DNA from: Dipetalonema caudispina | Taxonomy: Eukaryota; Nematoda; Chromadorea; Rhabditida; Onchocercidae | Length of the DNA: 64,000 bases | Direction: 5' to 3' | Assembly: GCA_013365325.1 (NCBI GenBank) | Contig: JABVXV010000201.1 | Span: forward strand, 1,288-65,287 | In this document: in pieces, positions 38,901 through 51,230 of the stretch | How positions within the stretch are numbered: the stretch's first letter is position 1 | How the letters are laid out: the number at the start of each line of letters is the position of its first letter | Program-made: the position numbers and the translations under genes | Notes under the pieces: model-generated | What the model was told of the DNA's origin: nothing | The model's database searches: none | The model's input: the letters and a program-made list of their open reading frames with translations, nothing else

Positions 38901-39689
38901 ATTTCGGAAAATCAGATTTAATACCTTCTTCAAACGAAGATGGAAAAGGTAATCCTGAAATTAATGAAAGATTTTAGATAAAATGCGAGTCCATATGTCA
39001 ATATGTAAATTTCTGGCTAAAATTGTTCACTAAATCATTGAAAAATTTTCACCTAACCTAGAAATATCGCTGTTTGGTCAAGTTGCATAAGTCCCAAACC
39101 ACAAAGACAGCGACATTTTCGTTGGATCAGTGATAAACCTTTCTTGTCCCATAAATTTGATCGTCTTTGTGCATCAGTCCATCCCCGAGCTGATCCTGAA
39201 AATTCCGAATATATATTTAAATAATCTCAAATAACCTCGAAAGAGCCAATTCAGTTTTAGCTTTTCAAGTAACAGTAACCCAACTGATTGACATCTACTC
39301 ACCTATATTACTCATGATCTTGACGAGATTATCTTCTAGCGCATGAAAACATTCCGGATGCATTAGCTGATCCTGATATGGACATTGCGTGTTGCTGCAT
39401 TTCATTTTAATACCTTCTTCGAACGAAGATGGCAAAGGTAATCCTGAAATTAATGAAAGTTTCTTTTTCTATTAACAAATCCAAAAAAATCAAGAAATCG
39501 ATCAAATTTGTTTAGTCCAAAAAAGATTTAGCCAACAAATATAAAATACACCACAAATTTACTGAACAAAAGAAGTATATTAATAAAATAAGGCAACAAA
39601 CCACGTAAGCAACCGGATTGTAATGGTATAGGACAGCCCGGTTTACGATTCATATCGTTGGTACCATTTGTTCGCCTCGATGAACCCAT
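35933..39689 (-). CDS. HECA: headcase (HECA) family protein (409 aa)
   Basis: Headcase proteins bind RNA or signalling partners and restrain cell proliferation in insects and vertebrates; the role here is inferred. Minus-strand exons: 39689-39602, 39443-39303, 39195-39058, 38599-38485, 38240-38147, 37877-37805, 37511-37366, 36999-36838, 36598-36526, 36431-36352, 36052-35933. All ten junctions keep phase. Residues about 15-120 match the N-terminal headcase domain: PGCPIPLQSGCLRG, KCSNTQCPYQDQLMHPECF, GSARGWTDAQRRSNLWDKKG and KCRCLCGLG, with conserved cysteines, M-H-x-E-C-F and N-L-W-x-K-K-G. The rest is Ser/Thr/Pro-rich with acidic patches (SDDTSESRS, LPSPPETPSGSLSDDS). The cysteine-rich C-terminal domain of fly and human headcase is not seen. 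ATG at 39689 lies eight bases after a TTTTACAG acceptor, so the exon is probably the first coding one. A duplicate of the start of exon 2 lies in intron 3. Confidence 0.85.
38925..38954 (-). other. candidate 30-nt cassette microexon in headcase intron 3
   Basis: On the minus strand ATTTCAG precedes and GTATTA follows a 30-nt segment. It starts and ends in phase 1, as do the flanking exons, so inclusion adds ten residues (GLPFPSSFEE) without changing frame. It lies within a 54-bp block (38917-38970) that matches 39406-39459 at 52 of 54 positions, that is, the acceptor and first part of exon 2. It could be a used cassette exon or an inert duplication. Confidence 0.5.
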
Positions 39690-41067
39690 TACAACTGCTG
39701 TAAAATTTCTCAAATTTAAAAAACATGGTTAATACACAAATCATTTTGAAACCATATATCATACTACATGAATTCAGCCAGAATTATTCATAACCGTGAT
39801 GAGAAATTTGGTTAAGTCTGGAAAGTACAAGAAATGTTACATCAAATTTAACATTAAAAGAAAAAAAAAAAGAAACGGTAACATAGTAAATTGCTAATTG
39901 TTGAAGATTAATGATATGAAGAAAACGAATCTATGATGAAATGACGTTTATTTAGACGTAATAAAACGTTACGTGAGGATCTAGCATATATTTTTTGTAA
40001 AGACAATAATAATCTTGTAAATTATAGATCAAAAGTTTCCCACTGGAATTCATCATCTAATTAATGATATCTGGTAATAATCAACCAGTACAATCGGATC
40101 TATCTTATCCATAACTATATAAATGCTTCTACTACTAATATTAACTGATAACAATGAGTTCCAATGGTGCCTTTTGTTTATTCAATACTTTTTATTACCA
40201 TAATTGTACAATTTCATGATGACATTACTATAAAAGTGTATCAAATTTACGACAGCTTATCAGTGAACCTATTCAGTTGATATCTTCTAACATCCATTTG
40301 CACATTAAATATCAAATTTCGAGAATTTCAAATATGATAAATTTTGGAAACAAAAAAATAAAAAAAGCTGATCATCGGAGGGAGTTGAAAACACAAAACT
40401 AAATGTCACATTTAAGTGATAACAAAATTACTTAAACCTGTCCACCAATCCCAAAATTTGAAGAAAGAAGGATTACGAGAAAATCTGCCAATGTTACGTT
40501 TATTCAAATTTCAAAAGCAACTCTTTGAAGCGTATGCAAATTTTATTATTACTTTTTAAACTTCTTTCATAAATGACAATTTTTTATGTAGGCAAATAAT
40601 TCAAAAAAAAGGAAAAAATTAATTAAAATTTGAAAATTTTTTAGGCAAAGTAGTAAATGTAAGAAACGTCAATCAGAATACTCTTTACATATATTATTTT
40701 ATGAGCATTACATTCTATTACGATTTTACACAAAATTGTGAGAAATTATTCCTTTGAAAAAAAATTCCGTTCGTAAATTTGACTGTAGTAATGAGAAGTA
40801 AATTAAAATGTAACAATATGGAAAGGAATTGGCATTCTTCCAAATATCATCCGGAAAACAAGATAAAAGAGAAATCCGGAAATTCTTCCAAGCAATCATT
40901 CCCTCCATTCTCTCTCTCTCTCTCTATTATTCAATACAGAAAATTAGGAATTTAAACCATGTGAGGACATTACCATTAATAAATGGTATATACTGCAATT
41001 ATCGTACAGATGATGAAATATGCGGACGAACATAAACCATTCCCGAAAGTTCCCAAAAAACCCCAAA

Positions 41068-41098
<31 letters not shown>

Positions 41099-44014
41099 GG
41101 ACAAATATCAACAAGCTAGACGAACAACGCATCTACTAATTCTATCTGCTCAGAGCTCTTTTCACTTCTCCAATTCTAACGTCTTAAAGATGCTTGGATT
41201 GATTCATATCACGTAGTACGCTAAATTACGCACTCACGTCTATTCATTACACGTGCAATTCGAATTATACTGTCAAGTTATTCCAAAAATTCACGTTATA
41301 TGGTGCTCTATATAATTATAATGCTAAAAATGAAGAAATAACGAGTATAAATTACGACGTTTTGGATTTTGTAAGGAATCTGTGCCTATCTCGGCAACAG
41401 TTTGGTGGAATATTTTCCTTACGTGTTACTGCTTAGTTATAAATGTCGATCTTGACGATATTTTTTTAACTTGAAGAGGAGAATAAGTACCGACCTGCCT
41501 AATGCATTCCTCATCTTCACATAACCTTGACTTATTTCTCATCTTTACTTAAAACAAACAACATAAAATCCGTTTGTTCAAACTCTTAACGTCAAGTTTA
41601 CAAATATATCATTAAATTATGCCAGTTCAATATGTCATGTTTGTCCATCAAAGTGAATACATCATTCCAAATATTTCACCGTCGTATCGGAGAAGATATC
41701 ATAAAGATAATTCCCAGAACTTCGTTTTAAGCTTTGTATATTTAGCCAAACAGTAATAATCGAATGCAAAACTATCACAACGTGAAAAACATGAAGATCC
41801 TACGTATGCCAACAGAATCGTATAATTGAGAATTCGTTCTTCTAATTAAAATTTGTACTTTTCATCTTTGACGGTATACTTTCATCCTTCAATCAGTTTC
41901 CCAACAATCACACGTCAAATTGTTTCCGTGTAAGTCAACCATTTCCGGATTGCACCGAATTAATACAATGAAGTCTTTGAGATATCCTGCTTATCTGCTT
42001 TCTAATGTTTAATTGTTAACCATTTGAACAGAAAGCAAGATAACTGATCGATCAGTTTGGATTAAATGAATTCAGATTTACGATAGAAAGATTTTTTCAA
42101 AAAATAGCAAACTTCTCTCATTGACCGATCGTTTTCCGATTGTCATTTTTGGGCAAAACCGATCAATGTTTATATGGATTGCTTTTCTGACTCCTTACTG
42201 AATAACGATCAATCCCAAATAACGATCAATAAATTGCCTGTTGGAGGAAATTATTCAACTTATAAGTTCCTCAATGGATTTTTTTCGGTTTTTGTTTCTG
42301 TCAAGCTAAATTTAATATCGACATTAAGCCCAAACCAATTCCTGTTTCATTTCCAGATACATAATCTTGGAAGTATTCCGTAACAATTAATCCCTCTTGA
42401 TTTTCTCTTCAAGTCCGAAGTACTACAAGAATAACTGCGGGACTCAAAAAATCGAAATATTAGTATTGTTGCCACTTTAATAACTACACATAATATTTAC
42501 TTTTATCAAAAAAAAAAGGGAAATTAAGTATCCATCGTGAGTTTGCAGGAATAGTGAAAATATTCTTATACAAAATTAGCTTCAAGTAAGCACTATAAAA
42601 TTTCTTTAATTCATTACCAGTTGAATTAATAATATAACGCTAAATTATTCTAATAACGATTAAGTATCCATTGTCAAAAATTCGTCGGAATTTTCGACAC
42701 GAAATTTCCGACAATCTCCAAATTACATCAATAATAAAATCACAGATTGAAATGCAGAGAAAAACAAACCGCTTTCCAGATGAATTGAAAAGTGACTAAC
42801 TGACGCAACACTGATGAATATTTGCGATTTATACCACATTTCCTAGTATGTATGCAAATTTCAGAAGAGAAGAATCTAACAAGATAAATATACAAATAGT
42901 GCTTCAAGTTTACTTTTACTGATCGTCAACTAATTTTGTAGGAATGAGCACTATAATTTATTCCCATGCTTTTCATTCCCAATAATCTGCAATGCGATCC
43001 AAACATATCAACCGTAAGATAAAATTCGCTTAGCTTACCGCGTTTAATATTTGTCAATTTAAAACTGTGAAATTTTAGAAATCTTAAGTCCGAAAGAGTG
43101 ATTTACGAATCCTGGAATATTTAGAATTATTTTTATTATAGTTAACGATTCACTATAAAGTATCACGTCTCAATCATATTTCCATATTTTTATACATTTA
43201 TATTGTAATATCACGAAATTGTTAAAAAGAGAATTGGTCGTCATGTCACACTTATGACTAATCTTAGGACTCGGCTGAACTTATATATTGGTCCTTCATA
43301 TACCACGATTGAATTAAAATTTTCTTTACTTTTATTTGAGATGTTAAGACCTTTCTTTAAACAGCATATCAAAACAAAAATATATACATTTATTCGATAC
43401 ATTTACATAGTACTCCTCACTGAAATCCGATAAACAATCACGTTGTTGCAGATTTTTGGAAGTATTCACTCGAGAAAAAGAACAATTAAATACAAATAAG
43501 CGAGCACTAAGTGCATTAGGCACAAGGATATGACAATTTCAACTGCATTAGTTCATCAGACAGGTTAATATCAATGGAATGAAGCCATATCATAGTTAAT
43601 TTCAAAAAGCTGATAGTAGTACCCGTTGGAAAGAGATAAAACGTGGAAGTAACTGTTGAGTATTACGAGAAAGGTGACAATATCGAGTTGTTGAGCAACA
43701 TATTTATGTTTTAAAATCTTGAATTCATTAAAAATTCGTTCGAAAAAAAACGCATCATTTAGAGTTCTATGTAACATATGTAATATACGGTCTCATAATC
43801 TCACATTATTACACATGTCTAATAATTCCGGTGATATCGAGAACTCTTCTAGGAAAATTACATGTCACAATAAATACACAGTTTCTACCAATATTTTTTA
43901 AATTCAAGTAAAATCATCTCTAAAAGAAACAAAAAAAGGCAACATCTTACAGTAAATATACATTTTTGCTGGCAACAGTTCATCGGATATGCTCTTCTGA
44001 ATCCAATTGCCTAT
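39690..44014. other. intergenic between headcase and spe-39, no supported gene
   Basis: Presumed upstream region of headcase and 3' flank of spe-39. Contains a TC run near 40913-40925 and a 28-A run at 41065-41092. Open frames (for example 42174-42383, +) lack motifs. Confidence 0.5.
41065..41092 (+). repeat. poly-A run, 28 A
   Basis: Twenty-eight consecutive A after CCCC. Confidence 0.9.
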
Positions 44015-47000
44015 CTAATTTTTCCATCGATTTGTCTGAAATGAGATTAAATTAAAACTTCGGAAAAATTATAAAATATAATCTTAAACTTGAAATACTG
44101 TTTTTTTTACATTAGTATTACTAATACAAATTTCATTTCTTCCATATCTTTCAAATATATATATGGAATTAAATTTCAGAAAAACTCGAAATAAAAAACA
44201 CTGCAATAAGTACGGTTTTCAATACAAAAACTGTGGAAAAATTAATTACATACAGCATTATTCAAAGCGTTGAGTGCTTTATAAGCTTCTATCGTATGCG
44301 GTGTTAGCTTGGCTAGAAAAGCGCTCAGTGCAATCCGATCCTTTTGCGCTACTAAGCATTCGATTGTCACTTCAGACGCTTGTGGAAATTGGTTTGCGAG
44401 ACATTGACGTTCGCTTACATCCGGAATCGCACGCAAAAGCTTACATAAAATCTGTGGAGAAAATTACATTTAGATAATTCTAAAATAGTTACACCTTAAA
44501 TTTTACTTCAATTTTTAAAAATTTCTTATATGATCGTAATTTTTTTTTTGCAAAATATTTTTCATAAATTCAATACCATCTTACTAGGAAGAAAACCAAT
44601 TTAGTAAATCTATGGTTTCACAAAATAAATAAATTTATGTTGCTTCAAAGTTTTGGTAAAGAAAAAATAAAAAGTACAAAAGGAAATCCAAATAATCTCC
44701 TACTTCTTTTGGTGGCTGCTCATTACTTGAAATTATGGTAAATAAATGACGCCAAGCAAAAGGACAGTTAATTTTGACACCACCCAATAACTTTTTGCTA
44801 ACCAATACTCTTTCGATGTCATTCCACCTGGAATAAACTTTTCTGCCATTCTAAGTGCCACTTTATTTATGCTAGTATTACTTTTCCAAGGTGGAGTCAT
44901 TCGGTTTCATACTCTTTGCTCACTGTAGGAATTATAAAAAAGAAGTTTCTACTACTGTCTTGAAATGTATATTAAAGCGTATTGCAGTAAGAAACAAGGT
45001 AAGTCATCTCAAACTATATTAATCAAAAATGTTTAATAATAGATATAGACCTAATCCATATAAATTGCCCTGCTTGGCTTTACGCAGGTATCAGTTATTC
45101 AGCAACTATGATGAAATAGTCCTGATGTTTATTTATGAATCATGATTGGTAAACGAACAAAACATCATTCAAACCTTTTCAAACGAGCTAACGCCGATAT
45201 TGCCATCCATGCATACTGCTTTTCAGTCATATTGAAGAATTCTTTAATGGATAATGGACTAGCATAAGCGTTCTACAAATAAATCTTTAATATAAGAATC
45301 AATTATCGCAAATGATCGCAAATTCGTCATGTTGAATTCATAAGAAAACTTAACTTAAACTTACTTATTCCACTATCGCATTTATACAAACTGATAAAAT
45401 TAATTTCTATTGTTTGCATTTAATTTCAAATAATCCTTCCTTAAAAATTTCCTTTTTTCTTTCTTCCTTCGAATAAAATTATGATAGCCAGAAGCATGGG
45501 CCGATCTTCAGCATGACTTATTTTACAAGTAAGTGTAATGATGATATTTTCACTTCATAAACTACTGCAAGAAACTTCATTTAAGGTAAGGAAATACTCA
45601 TCTTGCGTTAACCAAATCATGCTAGGATAACGGGTTTTTCTAAAAAAATTTTTTTTTGACTTTATTTGAAGTTGATTTGTGAAGAATTTATTTTAATGAT
45701 AATATTCTCTGCCGAGTGTTCCTCATGTCGTTAACAGATGACGTGGTGGAAATTGCGACATGAGGTTCCGCTCTTTTCAAATTCTATCATTCTTTACTGA
45801 ATCAACAGCGATTGGCATTGCCGTATGGTTTCGAAGCTTAGTTTTGCAAAAGAGAAATTGAAATACCACAGGAAGATCAAAATGATATAGGCAAGAATAA
45901 TATAGTGTTGTCAAAACTGGTCGTCCAATTAAAGTGATTGTTTTGGGGTACTGCTGGAAGATTCTGTTTTTTCCGTCTTTGATAAGTGTTTCATCAGCGT
46001 CCTAAATAATCACGACACTTCTAGGGGCGAAGAATTATCATCAAAAGTAAAAGTGTATTACGGCTGCATAAATATAGAAGATAACAAAAGGATATCTTAT
46101 TTAAAACTATCATTAAACTTCTTACTTCAATTATAATTTGTCGTTCCAGAAGATCGATATATTCATTCACAGATTTCGAAAAAACTTCCAGTGATGGAGT
46201 AGCGGTACATGAATTCAAACATTTTTTTAAATACAAGATTCGTTCACTTGGTTGTTTCCTACAGGCTACTGAGTACAACACAAGCGCAACTTCCTCTGTA
46301 CGATTCAGAGCTCTGAAAAGAAATTTTTTTGAAACTAAATTACATGGTTATTTGGTTTTTATTGGTATATGATGGAAAGAACTATGCAAAACGTATACTC
46401 TCCCTTTTTTGACTTATATTTTTTGAAGATTAAAAAAGGATGATTAGGGAGAACTTGTTGACTCTATTTTGAAATTCCACGTTATAGTGAATTTTCATAT
46501 GAATCGTTTGCGTAGTGAATTCCTTATAGCAATGGTAGAGAACGCTATTCATTAGTATGGGCAATAAAAATTTTGCATTCTATTAAAAGGACATCGTAGC
46601 AAAATGAAGCCTAAAATTAAGCATAACACCTCATATGATTCGTTGCTTATCAAACGGTAGCACAAAAAGCGCTCGTAGATCACGCAGCAGAAAATTGAGA
46701 AATAGTCAACATTAATAAATCTAGGTGTAAAAATAAGAACTTACAACAGCGTTGAAGTAAGTTGATCAAAATTCTTCATATCTTTTAAATAAGCTACATA
46801 ATGATGGGCAGCAACTGGTTTTTGCTTTAGGATATCCAAAAATATCGAAGTTTCAAGAGATTTTTCCAAAGCTAATACGACCTGAACATAAATTTATAAG
46901 ATAAATCTATAAATACTTAAATAATGAGAGGCAAAAGCTTATAGTGATTCAACACAAATATATAACAATAATTCCTAATTACTATGATCGTCAAAAGCAA

Positions 47001-48899
47001 AAGAGTTAATCTTATCTGCCAAAAGAGACAGACTGTAGCATCAGCCATAACATGAATAACCATAAAAATTCAACTTAACAATTGAAACATTTATAGCAAC
47101 TCGGGATAATTAAAAAAAGAAAAAAAAAAAAACTAAATTGATGGAGGATTGCAGGCAGTTATCAGCAACACTCAAAATTTCTTCAAGTACAATAATGCAA
47201 CAGAAATATGCAGATAGAGATAATCTTTATCTAACAAAAAAAAAAAAAAAAAAAATCGGATTAAAATAACGCTTACAGCAATGATGACATTTCCATCACA
47301 AGATTCCAAGGCAGCTTCCAATAGATCCAGCTTTTCTTTCTTACTTCGATACAAGTCCAATGAGACCGAATCGTTTCGTAACAACCTTCGAACTGTAAGT
47401 TCAGGATCAGCTGCACGATAACGTTCTAATCTTACCTGCTGAAACAGCAAAACTTTATCCAGCACAGTGATCATTTAGAATAGATCTGCGAATAATGTAA
47501 GAAAAAGGTCATAGAGGGATTTAAAGTGATAAAACGAAAAAGCGCTAAAAATTATGAAAGCAAAGAAATTCTTCCCAAAGTAAGCTAACAATGCTAGCTT
47601 TCTTTAGTTAGACTAGTTAAACTATATTAATCGAAAAAAAACAAGCCGAAAAAATGAAAGACGATAAATATAAAATTAAATCCGAAAAAAAAACAAAATA
47701 CCTCCAAATGCTTTTGCAATTTCCTATGTTCACTTTTCAATCTAAAGTAATCAAGTTGCGCAGTTGCATTACTCGAAAGTGATTCAGCACTACCATCGGA
47801 AATGAATGAAGCAGCAGAATTCCAGAATACAGCGGCAGATTTTGAAGAGAATTTCCGGTCAAACGGCTGATCCTAAAAACAAACTTGAATCTTAACAAAA
47901 AAGGTTTTACTTATATATGTAAGTTAATCTTATCCCATGCGAATGTCCACAAGAACAGTATTTAAAGTCAGAAATCTGTGAAAGAAAAAATGAGGACATT
48001 CATGCAATGACGTGGCTGCCAACTGTTGATGAGTTAAAGAGAACAAACAAAATTATAGATAAAGATTTTAAATGCCTACCTCGTCGAACTGAAAGGAAGA
48101 ACGACTGGGAACCGAGGTTTCAATGACTGTTTTCAACACATCTACACTTCCATTCCTGGAATTATAAAGCTAGAATTCCTAAATTTAGAGAACAATCGAG
48201 ATGAAAATTTCGCATAAACAATTGTACGTGAATAAGATAGTAGATTTTGCTAGATCGCAAATTCAACAAGTCGTGAGAGAGGAGATAAAATTGTATATTT
48301 TATGATTTCGGTAGGAGTAATTACAAGATAAAATAATTGCTTCTAATTTCATCTTTATAAAATAGAAATTAGACCTTAAATTTTGTTTGGTCTGGTTTTC
48401 TCCAGCCGATGGTGATTCACTTCCAGCGTTCGACCACCCATCATCGCTATCAAAACGAAACTTACATTCGAATAAATCATCCAGAGCTGCTCGAGCAGCA
48501 GCCTATAAAAATTTTGAATTGATAGGAATTTTGGAGCAATAGTGCTAAAACATACGATCGAAATAATTAAAAGATTTTACGACAACTCCTTTAGCAGCTA
48601 TTAAAAGTATGATAAATGAGCTCTTGTAATTGAAAAATATGTCGCTAGAATTACAGACCTTGGAAAGAAATTGAATGAAATGAATTAGTTAAGAGCTTTT
48701 GACATCGAACTATTGAAGTGGTTTTTTTATCATTTATTCAATTTAATTCTGCAGTAAGTGCAGGATATAACTAGTTAACTTATTGATTAATTACCGCATT
48801 AGTAGTCGACGAGTTATCAAATTGAACATCAATGAAATCATTAGAATTCCAATAGCTATCTTCTGGATTTTCAAAAGTGAATTTCCGATGAGCTGCCAT
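44015..48899 (-). CDS. spe-39: SPE-39 / VIPAS39, VPS33B-interacting trafficking protein (509 aa)
   Basis: Partner of VPS33B in the CHEVI/HOPS-related tethering machinery. It is needed for late endosome, lysosome and lysosome-related organelle delivery, and for membranous organelles in nematode sperm. Minus-strand exons: 48899-48795, 48502-48375, 48155-48080, 47872-47702, 47438-47277, 46881-46745, 46312-46126, 46001-45867, 45272-45175, 44827-44704, 44439-44254, 44035-44015. Phase closes at all junctions; 509 aa fits the family (about 490-520). Landmarks: N-terminal FENPEDSYWNS; the Vps16-C-like core starting VRRLLRNDSVSLDLYRSKKE with CDGNVIIAV; LLERQIIIE at about 314-322; PVLTTLYYSCLYH; EKQYAWMAISALARLKRWND; and a 7-codon last exon ending NRWKN, like the human C-terminus. 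The start matches the MAA-type N-terminus. An acceptor (CATTTCAG) at 48955 leaves a 55-nt leader, suggesting trans-splicing. Confidence 0.93.
45721..45765. repeat. 10-bp inverted repeat in a spe-39 intron
   Basis: CCTCATGTCG (45721-45730) pairs exactly with CGACATGAGG (45756-45765) around a 25-base loop that is richer in G+C than its surroundings. It lies in the intron between exons 8 and 9 of spe-39. Confidence 0.6.
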
Positions 48900-51230
48900 A
48901 AAATTTCGAACCTCGTTCAATTTTATGTTATAACCATTAATACACAAAACACATCTGAAATGCATTAAGTTTTCACCAAAATTTAATTCTTGTTGAAAAA
49001 AAATTAAGTTTGGAGTTCATCAAACAATTGAATTTCTTTTAAAATTCAATGAAAAAAACATCAAATCATTTTGTTTTTTTTAGATACTCAAGAGTATTCT
49101 ATGGAAAGTATGAAGGTCAAAGGAGAGATCAGAAATAAATATCATACCAAGGCATCCGTCCGATCAATTTTATCCGTTTTTAATTATCAAACATGAAAAA
49201 ATCTGCGACAAGAATTCAAAATGAATTATGGATAAGTGGGTATGTTAGTTGAGGAGACACTAGACATAGGGGAATTTTTGAGAAAACATAAGGTAGGTAG
49301 AGAATGAGAAAACATTTAGTCAGTATGTATAACAATTGAAGCAGAGATTGAGATTTCTTCAATATTGTTTTCCTTTCGTAAATGGTATAGATGAATGACA
49401 GGAAAAAGTGACAATGTTTACATTTTAGTATTTCCGGAAGATGTTATTGAGATTTGGGATGGTTTTTTTTTTTTCCGGATACAAATGATCTTTGAATTGG
49501 TTGGGTTATTTATCAAGGACGGTTTCATCTTCAATGTGTGGTAAATGTTTATATTGAATTTATTGATTACCAGTTATCATTATTGCAAGTACTTGACCAG
49601 AATATCTAGCTCTTGAAACGAATAAATTAACTAAAATAAATATGTAAAAGTAACATTAAGCTATACCTAGAATTGTAACAAAATTTAAATCAGTTTTAAT
49701 TTATCCTTTCTTTACTTAAAAGATTTATTTCATTTATGAAATTTTTTTTCAAAATGCCAAGTGTTATAATCATAAAGAATTAAGAAGTTTTTTGTTTTTC
49801 CTTCTGTGGGATGGATTATTAGTTGAAAAAATTCGATGTGATTAATTAAGGAATATGTTAGATTGGAATTTCAATTTGTATACATTACATATTCATTTGT
49901 TGTGGGTTCGATTTGGAATCATTTGCTAAATAGATGTCTAGCACGTCGTCGACAATTGATCTGGCGAATAATCGGTTACTATGTTTTTTTTATACGCCGG
50001 AATATTTCGAGTTAAGTCGAGGAGTAATAAGGCACCGAACGGTAATGAATGATTAATTAAGCAACATTTAAGTTAAAATCTTAATTCATCATCCAAAAGT
50101 AAAACTGAACATATCGATAGACTGTTAAAGATCAATTATTAAAAATTGCACAGGAATTTGAATTCGTAAACTGGAAAATTCCAAAATTCTTTTTGAATTA
50201 ATAAATTACACATTCATATGTATATTTGTACAACATAAGTTGTTAAATAACGCATTTCATTAGGGTCAAATAGACTACCGAGATTTATTTTCGATTAATT
50301 TAATCAAAGTGTGTTGAAATGGATCCTCATTCAAGCTAATTTAATCAAAGAGAACAAAAAAAGCTCTGTTCTTTAAATCATTTACTTCGATACTTGACGA
50401 TGATAAATTTGAGCATTTGGATCTTATGTCGTTTTTAATGAAGATATTCTTTCTTGTTGTCTCACTGCTTCTATTATTTCTGAGATTCGAATATTTTCAA
50501 CTGGGATTGTCATAAAATGGGTTAAATTAATTTATTCGAAGCAAGTTGAAATAAACTAAAATGAAACGAAACAAATTAAGTTGAATCAAATTGAGACAAA
50601 AAAATCGAAGCCAAGCAAAACCGAAATTAAGTACACTGAATTGGATTGCACTGAATCAGCCAATATTAAATTAAACAAAATAGTGAAATAATGTCAAATT
50701 AAATTTAAATTAAAACAATGTTAATCAACATGGGTGCTATAACAAATATTTTTTCATGAGAAGAATTGTTTGATTTGAATATTTAAATATTGATCGATAT
50801 TTAAAATAAATATAATCAAATTTGAAAAACGGTATCTTCGGATCATTTCATACTGGTAGCATTCAAAAGGATTTTGTTCGGTTGATTTCATGGTGCGACT
50901 TTCCTATCCTAAAACTATTTCCCTACTACATACTAACTTTTTATTTTTAAATTTCCCAATAATTATTAGTGTATTTTAAGTAATCAACAAAATCCTAAAT
51001 GGCTAATACATAATCAATGATTAGGTATTGGTTCATTCAAAAAAAAAAAAAAAAAATTATTCCAAGAATTCATTGTCGTGAAAAGTAATACGAGCATAAT
51101 GATGACCATTAATGAAATTTTATAACGAGTTTTTTGGAAAAAAATTTAATAAACATGCGAAATATTTGCTTCTTTTACATACTAAAAATTGAAAAAATTA
51201 AGAATACCATCCATTTAGAAATGTTACAGA
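48900..51230. promoter_or_regulatory. shared upstream region of spe-39 and the membrane-protein gene
   Basis: The two flanking genes point away from each other, so this 2.3 kb holds both sets of upstream sequence. No coding signal was found. It includes a degenerate A-rich short-unit repeat at about 50520-50700. Promoter function is inferred from gene orientation only. Confidence 0.4.
50520..50700 (+). repeat. degenerate short-unit A-rich repeat
   Basis: Imperfect units resembling TTGAAATAAAC, TGAAACGAAACAAATT and TTGAATCAAATTGAGAC recur with a 5- to 10-base rhythm; probably an eroded simple repeat. Confidence 0.5.

Noticed and set aside
42174..42383. 69-aa plus-strand open frame upstream of headcase
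   Set aside because: No motif, no splice partner, and length expected by chance.
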